DNA of 64,000 nucleotides, taken from the NCBI RefSeq assembly GCF_030272615.1, contig NC_081414.1:910847009-910911008 (forward strand), written 5' to 3'. Below, one piece after another: positions 47,927 through 58,753 of the stretch (position 1 is the stretch's first letter; each line of letters opens with the position of its first letter). Origin of the DNA: Cryptomeria japonica (lineage: Eukaryota > Streptophyta > Pinopsida > Cupressales > Cupressaceae). The position numbers and the translations under genes are program-made. Under the pieces are notes generated by a model. It saw only the letters and a program-made list of their open reading frames with translations, was not told the DNA's origin and searched no databases.

Positions 47927-50599
47927 ATGCCGATTTCGATCATCGAGCACAGATTCGAGCGAGTCCGACGGTTCCAGCGCCAAGATGACTACGGACCAGC
48001 GGTACGCAAATTCGAAAACTTAAGTTTTGTGCATTTTTTATAGGGTTTTAGCTGAGTTAAAGTCAAGTCGGAGCAAGAGCGCTGAAACTGTTGTTTTGAT
48101 GCTTTTGCTCCATAAAATAGCGCTATTGTGCCGCAATGGCGCTATTGTCCCCTTGTTTGAGCGCTTTTGCCATGCATTAGCGCTATTGTGTGTAAGTTTT
48201 AGCGCTATTGGTTAAGTAGCGCTATTGCTAGGTTAATTGAGCGCTATTGAGTTAAAATAGCGCTTTTGCACAATAGTTGTAGCGCTTTGGTATAGCTGAT
48301 TAAGCGCCTTTGCTATAGTTGTAGTGCTATTGTTGAAACTAGCGCTTTTGTTGGTTAAATAGCGCTTTTGCGTGAGGAGAAAAAGATGTCCCAGTTTGGA
48401 TGAAGAAAATTTCTCGATGTCGATGATTGATGGATGGCGAAGTGAAGTAGGAGTTGTTTGGAACCATAGCAGCCTGATGAGACTTAGGTCATTTGTTAGG
48501 ATAAATGCCTGTTGAAGTCTAGGTGGCCATGATTGCTTACCTGTTGAGACCCGAAGATACTCGATCAAAGTATCTGATGATAGTCTAGGTTTAAACTTAA
48601 GAAAGTTTGAAAACAAAACAACTGATGGTGATTGATGAATGTCCATGTGCAGGAGGATCTGCGCGTGTTGCAATTACGCGAGCGCCATCCTGTGACACAG
48701 GGGTTGCGGGACCGATTGACCCAGGCAGAGATTGATTGTATTGCAACGACGGGTCTTTATGAGGTGATGCACATGCTCGTGATTCGTATGAATCACGGAT
48801 TGATCACAACACTGGCGGAGCGGTGGCACAGCGAGACGTGCACCTTTCATTTAGCACAGGGGGAGATGACCGTGACGTTGGAGGATGTGTGGCGCATCCT
48901 ACGGATTCCGATTCGAGGAGAGCTGGTCACATATGATAGATCCTGGGGGACTATGGCAGTGCAGAGGATTTTTGATGAGGATGTGTTCATTGATGATGGC
49001 TCGATCGCATGGGAGGATATAGCGGCACTGTATGAGCCACTTCCAGCAGTTTTGTCTGGGATTGTGGGAGGATTGCTATGTCCAGACAGGCGGTCACATG
49101 GGTTGGCAGTGGGATGGGGATAGGTGATCGAGATGATGATGACCGAGGGGACCCGATTTGCATGGGGGTCGTACGTGCTGGCGCACATGTATCAGGAGCT
49201 CCATGAGGTAGTGTACCGAGGGAGGGGTTCCTTAGCAGTGGGCATGACGCTGCTACATATTTGGGTGTGGGAGCATCTACCAGTGACTCGACCAGTGAGT
49301 CTGAGATTCCGTGCAGTGGATCAGCCGTACATGTTTATGTACAGTGGCATGATGAGTCAGCCCCACTTGGGGAAGTTAGAGTGGTGGCGACGGGCATTGG
49401 ATGACCTGGATGCAGTGATATGGCGGCCATACTTGGAGTGTGAGCCATGGGATGATGACGCAGAGGCACTACCTTATGTCTTCATGACTCGATTCCTCAT
49501 TGGGAGGACCTCCTATCATGTGGAGAGACAGGTGCTTGGGCGAGTGATGAGACAGTTTGGACGGCAGCAGGGACTGCCTAGCGGTTTTGGAGAGTATGCG
49601 CGGGTGATTCGAGAGAGGTATGCATGGGGTCCAGTGCTACCTTATGATCAGGCACTGGCAGAGTTTCGGACACTACAAGCGAGGCCATGGGACCTACGAC
49701 CGAGGGTCGTTGATGCAGGGGTTACAGATGATTACACGCAGTACCGAGCAGCGCACCGGATCCTATGGATATCGGATCCTGCAGAGCCGATCCCAGCGTT
49801 TGAGGATGAGAGGGGATGGAGACGGAGGAGGGCAGGAGGTCGAGGAGATGGAGGAGGAGGAGGAGATGGAGGAGGTGGTGGAGGAGGAGGTGGAGGAGGA
49901 TTGGGGATGCGGAGTCAGCAGAGAGGGAGAGGTGGACTGCCTCTACAGATCTCACAGGGACCATTGATTCCGAGAGGAGTGCAGCTGAGTGGGAGGGGGA
50001 TGGAGAGGGAGATCCCAATGGACAGAGGGGAGGGGACTTCTGGAGAGGGAGGTGTAGGGGAGGCAGCTATGGACACCGGGGAGGGAGCCACGGGAGATCT
50101 GCGGGACCACATTATAGTACGCTTGCAGACGCGGATAGAGGATTTGGAGGCAGAGGTGGCAGCTAGGGATGTGCAGCTATTTGCATGGGAGTCAGAGCTG
50201 ACGGTGGTGCTGTGGGAGAGAGATACAACAGTGGAGAGATTGGCGGAGCTGCAGGAGAGAGTGCGGATTGGAGCACAGGGGCCTTCAGGGGAGGTGATGA
50301 GGGAGATGCGGCGAGCTCAAGCTGAGATAGAGTACTGGTGAGGGTTATATGAGTAGGTGGTGCCAGTGAGTCAGCGAGCTCTCAGCTATTCGCAGATGCG
50401 GCAGGCGAGATCAGAGCGATCGCAGAGGGTGTAGAGCAGTGGGGGAGTGATGGGTCCTTTGAGGAGGGAGAGATCAGGGGATGCAGGAGGGAGTGGTGGT
50501 TCGATGAGGCCTCCACGGAGAGATGGATCAGGTGGTGCAGGCACCAGTGGTGGAGCAGGGGGAGGTGTTGGGACAGCATCAGGCCAGAGCGACATTTGA
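47927..50599 (+). pseudogene. Antisense two-exon plant mobile domain (PMD) gene of element D, with nonsense mutations
   Basis: Exon 1 is 47927..48001 (25 codons, ATG start, HRFERVRRF motif); exon 2 is 48653..50599 (648 codons plus TGA). The intron (48002-48652) begins GTACGC and ends TGTGCAG, phase 0, and holds a phased GCGCT array. Exon 2 has the PMD core: LAERWHSETCTFHL, GEMTVTLEDVWRILRIPI, GLLCPDRRSHGLAVGWG, FAWGSYVLAHMYQELHEVVY and YVFMTRFLIGRTSYHVERQ. A Gly-run linker (around 49850-49900) and an acidic, probably coiled-coil tail (DLEAEVAARDVQL and on) follow. Premature stops are TAG 49121-49123, TGA 50339-50341, TAG 50354-50356 and TAG 50432-50434. There is no frameshift against the copy at 1419-4472, with which it aligns end to end. 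It is antisense to gag-pol and would be transcribed away from the 3' LTR. PMD proteins of transposons have no known biochemical activity. Confidence 0.85.
48079..48366. repeat. Phased GCGCT array inside the PMD intron of element D
   Basis: Cores GCGCT (one GCGCC, one GTGCT) begin at 48079, 48120, 48139, 48161, 48180, 48202, 48219, 48241, 48260, 48282, 48304, 48324, 48342 and 48362, with a decayed unit near 48101. The mean step is 20 bp and alternating 22/19 steps give a 41-bp dimer. On the + strand, the sense strand of the PMD gene, units read AGCGCTATTG or AGCGCTTTTG. Confidence 0.92.
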
Positions 50600-53152
50600 G
50601 AGAGCATTCATGCATATATGTATTTGTATCATTGTTTATTTTTTGGACTGTATCTTGGATGGCTCTTGGTAGCCGATTTTGTAGACTTCATTGTACTCTG
50701 ATATATGAGATGAGATATATGAGGAGAGCCCATATTTTGATGATATGCATTTGATTTATATGGATGTTGATGCAGGATGATGAGTTATGGCGTAGATGGA
50801 TATATGTACATGTATGCATTGATGAGATGTTTCCTATATGCATGTTTTGATGATGATACTGACATATGAATGCAGGTTTATATATGTATGATTTGTTTGA
50901 TTTTTAATGTAATGCTTTATATATGTAATGCCATGATGACGATGTATGCTTATGATGATTTATGAACAGGATTTTGATGTTTCCTATTTTGATATAATAA
51001 TGAGATGATTTATGTGATGATGTTAATGCAATGGTCGAATGAATGATGTTATGTATGAATATGCATCTAGATGTCTTTAGATGAATGTAATATGGATAAA
51101 CAAAATGTAAAGTACAAATGTTTATATGATAATGTGTTAAATGAATGCAAATGCATAATGGATATAAAAATGTTAAGAACCAATGTTTTATAAACAAATG
51201 GATTTTATGATTCTAAATGCTTTAAATATGATTTAAGTACAAATGATAATGTGATGATACGATAACTAATGTTTTAATAACTACACCTTAATGCAATGAA
51301 AAAGAGGATAATGAATGCAATGCGAATAAATCCTAAGATGAACATAATAAGATACTTATTAATGAATGAATGATTGCATTTTTTATTTATTTATTTATTT
51401 TTAACGATAAATGAATGTATGTAATGATAAAGGATGATAAAATGATGATGGATAATCAACACTATATGAATGCCTAGTAAATGATTTAAAATAACCAAAG
51501 ACAATTTGATCCCATGAATGAATCCAATTATTTATGATTGATGCAATGATGCAAATGAAAACTAAATGTCAAGAAAATGAACTACATGCAAAGGTTAAAA
51601 ATGACATGAATGTTTCTTAATGCAAGATGCAACTAAATGTGAGGATGATATGATCATGAGGAATGCAAGGTTTGTAAGACGTTTGCATGATGCATTGATG
51701 ATGTATCAGAGTACTCAATCGTGCTTGTATCCAAGACTAGCCTAATTTTCATATTTTGCATATAAAACCTACATATGAATGAGTGAATGGATGGGTGATA
51801 TGCAATAGAATGCCATATATAAACAGGTGAGATGAAATGACGATCCATAGTGCTCTATTTTCATCATTGAGCTTTAAAAAAATGTTGGAAGAGAATACAA
51901 GCATCTTGACATAATGATTCAAGATGACCTGAGTATTCCTTTCATGGATTTTATATAGAAAGTTAATACAAACGACTTGATATAAGGGTCAAGCCGACCA
52001 GAGTATTGCTTGCGGAACAGACAAGGATTATCTCTATTCATGCATGACTTGGATCATCCTCCTTGATCTTAGGCTGATCATATCCTGAGACAAGTTCATA
52101 CCGTACTAAGAGATAAAAACCTCTATCCAGTTTGGATGAGGTAGGAGGAACCAAAGGAAGAGCATTGCACCTGCATACAAACAATATATACATAAAGAAT
52201 AAAGAATAAGGATCCTTGGTAATGGTTCATGCTCATATGGTCGAGGTATACGCTGTAGCCAGCAAGTCGTAGTGACCTATGACTGTATTTTTGCCTATGA
52301 TCACATAGCTTAGTGAACTTCCCATGTAGACACCATTAGTACATGCCCCAGAACTTCATCGGAAATAATGCGCAAACAAAACAAAACAATGCTAAAAGAT
52401 CCCGATACAGATAAACAAATGATTGTACTCACAAATCAACCAAATATTTGATAGATTAACCTAATTTTCTTGTCAAAGAAAACGTCACTTTGTCTTTGTT
52501 TTGGTAAGGAAGGATGCATCCTTGTTAAAGACAGTTTTTGAGTGTTGATGTTGATTGTGTGGTTGATTGATAAGTGGTCATTGTGTGAGTATTTTGTCAA
52601 TGTTTGTCTTGGTATCTGCGGATGAGTATGTACAAGGTGTTGCCATGTTTTTGTGTGATTTTCGATGTTTTTCGATGTTTTTGGATTTTTGTGAGATATT
52701 TTCCAATGTTTTTGGTATTTTTGATGATTGCTTGAATGAAGAATTTAATGAATCATAAGACAATGTAGAATCCACTTCCATCAATAGGTTAAGGGCACTG
52801 CCCCCAGTTTTAGACATGACTATGAACAAGCGGGATGCTTTAGACGCATGAAGTATGTATCATATTTGCAGAAAAATAACAAGCCATGGTTTTGGATGGA
52901 TGGATGTATGTATGAAGTAGATGTAATCGCAACAAGTCTGAAAGACAATGGAGCCATAGCATTTACGAGTGGCGCCTGTTTGCCAGGTTTTCACCATCGT
53001 ACTTACCCAAGGTGCCACCGGAGTGGTTGTTCACCGTTTGGATGCATGATTTTTCTTTACTTTTTTGAATGTTTTTGTATTTTCTTTAGGATATTTTTCT
53101 GAATGTTTTTGGTATTTTCTGGTATGCAGGGGAGCCTGATGCTTTGTACAGC
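50600..53152. other. Convergent spacer between PMD and pol 3' ends in element D
   Basis: 50600-51860 is low-complexity sequence dominated by ATGAATG, ATGATG and AATGCA phrases. 52500-53150 is T-rich with repeated GATGTTTTTGG-like phrases (52655-52720, 53040-53130). No coding region is recognised. It should contain the 3' ends of both convergent transcripts. Confidence 0.5.
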
Positions 53153-53155
53153 TTA

Positions 53156-54268
53156 GGTATAAAACCATTTTAGGTGCATGCTGTTGATTGGATCTGCAAG
53201 CGGTTCTTCTTCTGATGTAGCCAACTGATATGCCCCGGACCCGAATACAGCAGTGACAACATATGGGCCCAGCCAGTTTGATTCAAACTTGCCCTGATGT
53301 TCTCTGTTTGGTTGATTGCGAGGATTCTCTCGTAGAACAAGATCACTGACCTCAAATGTACGAGGTCTAACTCGGTGATTGTAGCTTCTGCTCATGCGCT
53401 GCTGATAGGCTTTGAGATGGTTGTATGCAGCTTGTCGCTTCTCATCAAGTAACTCTAAGTCCTGAAGACGGGACACTCTATATGCTTCGTCATCTATCAG
53501 ATTATGCAAGGAAACCCGTAATGATGGTATCTCGACCTCAATAGGCAAGATAGCTTCTGCACCATAGACCAATGAATAAGGAGTTGCACCTGTAGGGGTT
53601 CGAATGCTAGTTCGATATGCCCATAGTGCTGGATTTAGTTAAACATGTCAATCACGGCTGGCATCATTGACTGTCTTCTTGAGGATTCTTAATATGTTCT
53701 TATTTGATGCTTCGGCCTGACCATTGCCTTGTGGGTAATAGGGGGTGGAAAAGTGGTGTTGGATATGAAACTTCTCACAAAGTTCATGGACATTCTGATT
53801 TTTGAAAGAAAGACCGTTATCTGTGACGATGGACATGGGCACACCATACCGGCAAATGATGTAGTTGAGGATGAATGAGGCGATCTGCTTGCCGGTGACT
53901 TGGGTAAGTGGAACAGCCTCGATCCACTTTGTGAAATATTCGGTGGCGGTAATAATGAATTTATGGCCATTGGATGAAGATGGATGGATTTTACCCACAA
54001 GGTCAAGGCCCCATTGACAGAAAGGCCATGGTGTTGTGATTGGTTGCAGTTCCTGGGCTGGTGCATGTATCAGGTCGCCATGAACTTGACATTTCTTGCA
54101 TTTTCTGACAAAGTAGTAGGAATCCTTTTCCATAGATGGCCAATAATATCCAGCTCGTAGGAGTTTCTTGGCGAGTGATGGACCACTTGAATGAGTCCCG
54201 CAAATTCCTTCATGTACCTCTTCCAAAGCCTTTGTTATCTCATCTTGTTCTAGACATCGAAGGAGAGT
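53156..54268 (-). pseudogene. Integrase domain of element D
   Basis: The HHCC zinc region (VHEGICGTHSSG, GYYWPSM, KCKKCQVHG) is followed by the catalytic core with first Asp in WGLDLVG, second in VTDNG and Glu in GNGQAEASN. This gives an intact D-D-E set by eye. Stops at 53648-53650 and 53639-53641 cut the core from the C-terminal half (YGAEAILPIEVEIPS, KFESNWLGPYVV). No chromodomain follows, as expected for the non-chromoviral Tat clade. Confidence 0.9.
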
Positions 54269-54519
54269 ACCATCAAGACCGCGTCAGTATAGGGTTTCGG
54301 CAATAATGGTATATCGAGCAGTTTGGCGAATGAAGGTTTTTCGTTGGTTATTCGATTGGTTGGGAGGAAGGGTATGATCGCGAAGATAGGTGTAGAACTC
54401 ACCGTACCATGGGGATTCAGAACCGACAAGACGACATATCATCTCAGATTCAAGGATATCATAAGCGGGAATCCAAAGCTGTTCGACCAAGAACTCATAG
54501 CGTGTTGAATTTTGTGGAA

Positions 54520-54907
54520 GATCTAGGAGAGATGCGATGGTAGCCATAGCGTCAACAGCTCGATTCTGATCTTTTGGTATCTGCTCAAAAGTGATAGTAG
54601 TAAATGATGTCTGTAGTTTGTCCACCATTTGCTTATATGGCATGAGTTTATCATCCTTAGTCTGATATTCATCGGTTGCTTGTCGAATGACTAGTTGAGA
54701 ATCGCCATATACTTGCAGTTCTTGTAATTTCCATTGTATGGCTAACCTAAGTCTTGTGATCAAGGCCTCATACTCGGCTATATTGTTTGTGCATGGAAAT
54801 GTGAGCCTGTAAGACTTCGGGATGCTATCACCTTGAGGTGTGATAAACAGAATGCCTACCCCTGAGCCGTGCCTAGTGTATGAACCATCAAAATATAGTT
54901 TCCATGG
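54520..54907 (-). pseudogene. Second (archaeal-type) RNase H domain of element D
   Basis: Contains WKLYFDGSYT (first Asp), NNIAEYEALI (Glu), VYGDSQLVI (Asp) and NRAVDAMATIAS (last Asp), the RVT_3 / type I RNase H set. All four catalytic acids are present. Tat-lineage plant elements carry such an extra RNase H directly after the original one. Confidence 0.85.
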
Positions 54908-54982
54908 TTGTGCTGTTGTGATCATGAATATCTCCTCATCTGGAAAATTGGAAATAAGAGGATGATCGCCTGTGAGTGGTGC

Positions 54983-55360
54983 ATCAGCCAACTGATCTGC
55001 AATAACCTGCCCTTTGATAGCTTTACGATCTACATACTCAATGTCAAATTCACTTAGAATCATCACCCATTTGGCCAAGCAACCTGTCAATGCTGCTTTG
55101 CTAAGTAAATACTTGAGTGGATCAATCTTTGCAATGAGTTGTACCTTATGTGTCAACAAATAGTGCCTCAATTTAGTAGCTGCTAGGATTACTGCTAGGC
55201 AAGCTCGCTCAATAGGTGTGTAATTGAGTTCATAGCCCACCAGTGTGCGAGAGATGTAGTATACAACACACTCTTTGCCTTCTGCATTATGTTGTGCCAG
55301 TAGTACACCCAATGCTGTACTTGTTGCTGAGATATAAAGTAACAATGGTCTACTTGGATC
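54983..55360 (-). pseudogene. Original gypsy-type RNase H domain of element D, first catalytic Asp missing
   Basis: LLLYISATSTALGVLLAQ replaces the usual D-A-S start (as in TDASDYAIGAVL of other gypsy elements), so the first catalytic Asp is absent. YYISRTLVGYELNYTPIE and the downstream LRHYLL and LAKWVMILSEFDIEY are conserved. Loss of activity here fits a takeover by the second RNase H. Confidence 0.75.
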
Positions 55361-55417
55361 GGGTGGCATTAGCAATGGTGGATTCATGAGATAGTCTTTA
55401 AGCGTCTGAAATGCTTA

Positions 55418-56194
55418 TTGGCATCGGGCATCCCACTGAAAGCAGATGTTCTTGTGTAGTAGATGTGTAAATGGGTGACACTTATCAGCCAATTGTGCGA
55501 TGAATCTTTGAATGGATTGAAGGCGTCCTTGTAATGTCCTTAGCTGACTGATATTCTTTGGTGGTGGCATGTCCATGATTGCCTTAACTTTTGCTGGATC
55601 GACCTCAATGCCTTGGCTTGAGACGATGTATCCTAAAAGTTTCCCAGAGGTTACTCCAAAGACACATTTCTTTGGGTTGAGTCAAACATGGTATTGTTCC
55701 AGTCTATCAAAGATTTTATCTAAGATGTGGAGATGTCCTTCTCTAGTGAGTGATTTTGCTAGTAAGTCATCCACATAATCTTCCATCATGGTATGCATCA
55801 TGTCATGGAAGATGGTGGTCATTGCTCTCTGATAGGTTGCTCTTGCATTCTTGAGACCGAAAGGCATTACATTCCAGCAATATGTGCCCCATGGACAGGT
55901 GAAGGCTGTCTTATGCTGATCTTCTGGTGCGATCTTTATCTGATTGTATCTTGAAAAGCCATCCATGAGTGAAAGCATGGCATGTCCTGCTGTCAGATCC
56001 ACTATGATGTCGATATTTGGAAGGGGGAAGTCATCCTTAGGACATGCCTTATTCAGATCTCTGAAGTCAGTACAAATACAGATGCCCCCTTTTGGTTTGC
56101 CAACAGGCACAATATTGGAGATCCATTCTGCATAATCAATTGGTCTAATGAAACCAACGTCTAGGAGTTTCTTGAGTTCTGTTTTGACTAGCAC
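55418..56194 (-). pseudogene. Reverse transcriptase domain of element D
   Basis: Motifs in order: LLDVGFIRPIDYAEWISN, CTDFRDLNKACPKDDFPLPN, MDGFSRYNQI, FTCPWGTYCWNVMPFGLKNA, YVDDLLAKS (YVDD at 55766-55777) and, after a stop at 55682, LNPKKCVFG and LLGYIVS. The catalytic Asp residues are intact; only nonsense codons break it. Confidence 0.92.
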
Positions 56195-57544
56195 TGCAAT
56201 CTAAGGATGCATCTTACGAAGCTTCTGCTTGACAGGTTTGGCTCCTTTTGCTATGGTGAGGTGATGCATGACTAAATCAAGATCAAGCCCAGGCATGTCT
56301 TCATATGACCATGCGAAGTTGATCTGACGCTTCTGGAAGAACTCTATAAATTTAGGCTGTTCCTCTAGAGTGAGAAGAGATGCCAGATGTATGATATGAG
56401 GATTTTCAGGAGTCCCCACATTGTACTCTTTGGTTTCCTCGATGAGAATTGTTGATCGTTCCTGTTGTGTACTATCAGGGAGAATGTCAAACCCTTCATC
56501 CTCAGGCACGTCAGAGAGGTTTTCACCTTTGGATACACTCTTTCTTTTTACTTTTGTCGGATCAAACAGTGCCACAGTGTGGTTTTCACTGGAAGATCCA
56601 TGTTTTATTGTTATATTTTTGTAGCTGAAAGGTTTGGCATCCGCCTCGAAGTATGCTGCGCTATTAAGTTCAATGGCGAATCCAGCTTTGTGATCCCCGC
56701 TTGGTAGGTTATCCCTTAATTCCAAAAAGTCAATGATAGCCTCATCGTTTTGGAAGAAGTCAAGACATGGAGGATTTGGTTGGTTCCATTCGATGAGTTC
56801 AGGGTGGATAATGGGCATTACTTCATCGACTAGGTTAAGTTCATTAGAGGTATCAGTGAGGGTTAAGACGTTATGGTGAAGGTCGTTGATGGTACTTTCC
56901 CTGTCAGAATCAGGCGTAGGATGAGACGTAGGGTTTGTGGAAGACGTTTCCAGTTCAGGAACCCAAGTGGTCTTTATCTATGTTTCTCTGTAAACAGGGA
57001 TGTCTTTGCGTGGTGGAGGTGGTGATGTGTCTTCCTCATCTGAAGTGTTAAGCTGTACTGAATCAAATTCCCACTCATGTGATTTGGTCTCTGAATCACT
57101 TTCCAGCATCCGATTACTATACCATACTGGGATGTCCTTTGAGTTAAATACTGTAGGTGTGATTGGTTGATGTACCTTTATAATGATTGGTGCTGCAGGG
57201 CGGTTGATGGAGATTAAAGAATCTGATACGGGAAGTATTGGTAGTATTGACTCAGTGGTTTCTGCTGGAACTGCTGGTGCCATAGATGCTGTTGCGGGTT
57301 CTGATACAGTTGTTGCTATTAATGGTGTGGCTGATGGGATGACGAGTTTGTTTGATGGGATGAGTGGCATTGGAGATAGTTGTGTTGGGGTTGTGAGCCT
57401 CAGTGGGGCAGTCAGGATGGTGCTTGATGCCGCTTTGATAATGAAAGGTGGCCTTTTGGCAGTAGGCTGACAAAAGGGTTTGCTGGGTTTCCCTTTGAAT
57501 TTTAATTTAGGAAAGATCTCTTTTTCAAAGCTGAGGCTTGTATT

Positions 57545-57665
57545 TCCTTTGGGCTTGAATTCCGGCAGCAGAGGTTCATGTCACCCTTGTTTGTAATATC
57601 CCAAAGCACTCTGACCATCATACCCCATTCTTTGCATAATGAGGAGGCCTTTGCCATACTGATCC
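57545..57665 (-). pseudogene. G-patch-like segment between protease and reverse transcriptase
   Basis: After the protease the frame reads QYGKGLLIMQRMGYDGQSAL, then GYYKQG, a TGA stop (57581-57583), then HEPLLPEF. The spacing of glycines around MGY.G...LG...G..EPL matches the G-patch (D111) fold, which usually binds RNA or DEAH helicases. A G-patch after the protease is known in betaretroviruses. Here it is assigned by eye only. Confidence 0.6.
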
Positions 57666-58119
57666 GTAGGAAGTATAACTCATGGTATGTCAGTGGTGAT
57701 GGGATCCTTATAGATCCATTCCACCAGGTCCTCATCTTGTGTTTCTTTCTCTTGACTCTTTCCAAGAATGAAAGGCGTCAAAGCACATGCTAGTATGTTT
57801 AGTGGTTGCTGGAGTACCTGTTGTGGTTTACCATGAGTTCTAAGAGAAGTGGGCATTTTTCCTACACAAAAGAGTTGACTCAAGTTGTATTTCCTAGGAC
57901 CCTCCTCTGCGATCTTCATCTTAAGCTTTTCTTGCTTGGGTATAGTGATGTTTGAACGGGCAAGAGAGGCGGGACTGATATATGATGTGGAAGAAATGGC
58001 TTCTCTATTATTAGGAACGGTAATCTTTGGTTGATGGTTGATATTATGGCAATATGCAAAGGGATTTGCATCACCCAAGATTGTGATCTCTACACCATTA
58101 TGTGGGAACTTGATACATT

Positions 58120-58402
58120 GATGGTAGGTAGATGGAACAGCTTGCATGGCATGTATCCAAGGTCTTCCTAACAATAGATTATATGGCAGAGGAAGGTCTA
58201 GAACCTGACAAATGATGTGTTTTACCACGGGGCCCACTCGGATTGGTAGTACCACAACTCCTTTGGATGAACGCTCCACATCGTCATAGGCTTTGATTGT
58301 GATCTTCTGACGAGGATCCACTAATTCTACTGCATATCCCAATGCTGTGACCAACTGTAGTGTGCAAATATTCAGGCCTGCTCCATTATCGATCAAGACT
58401 CA
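58120..58402 (-). pseudogene. Retropepsin-like protease domain of element D
   Basis: VLIDNGAGLNI carries the catalytic Asp (codon near 58388-58390) in a D-N-G form rather than the commoner D-S/T-G, and PYNLLLGRPWIHAM is the C-terminal LLGRPW motif of retrotransposon proteases. A TGA at 58400-58402 stands just before it. Confidence 0.8.
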
Positions 58403-58753
58403 CTTGATCCTATGTTGGTTAATAAATCCTTCGATGTGGAGTGAGGCATTATGTGGTTGTTGGAAGGAAGAGTTGTCACTTTCAGAAAAAGTGAGACAAG
58501 GTGATGACTTTAGACTTCCAACCATGGCTTGAAATTGGTCTGTATTCAGATTTGCAGGGACTGACGCCTCTTGGAGTGCTTGATCCAAGATAGTTTTATG
58601 AGATGGTGATAGACGTAAAAGCTCTAAAATGGATATAAGCGCAGGGGTTTTGTCTAATTGTTCCACAAGGTTATACTGCTTTGGGATGGAGGTGGTACCT
58701 TGTGGAGCTGCCTTTATGGTGACCTTGCCACGACGTGTAACAACATTGCAATT

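Noticed and set aside
47539-47943. 134-codon open frame on the - strand between polypurine tract and PMD exon 1
   Set aside because: No recognisable domain and no counterpart in element A at the same place. It overlaps PMD exon 1 antisense and looks like chance.
48079-48366. CRISPR-like array
   Set aside because: Repeats are about 10 bp with about 10-bp intervals, degenerate, and in a plant retroelement. No cas-type gene or fixed long repeat exists.
49620-50166. Open frames overlapping the Gly-rich part of the PMD gene in other frames and on the other strand
   Set aside because: GGA repeats keep all frames open. Only the frame continuous with the PMD core aligns to the copy at 1419-3353.
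47927-50599. PMD gene as a host MAIN/MAIL-type gene
   Set aside because: Two copies occupy the same position and orientation inside two retroelements, between pol and the 3' LTR, so they travel with the element.
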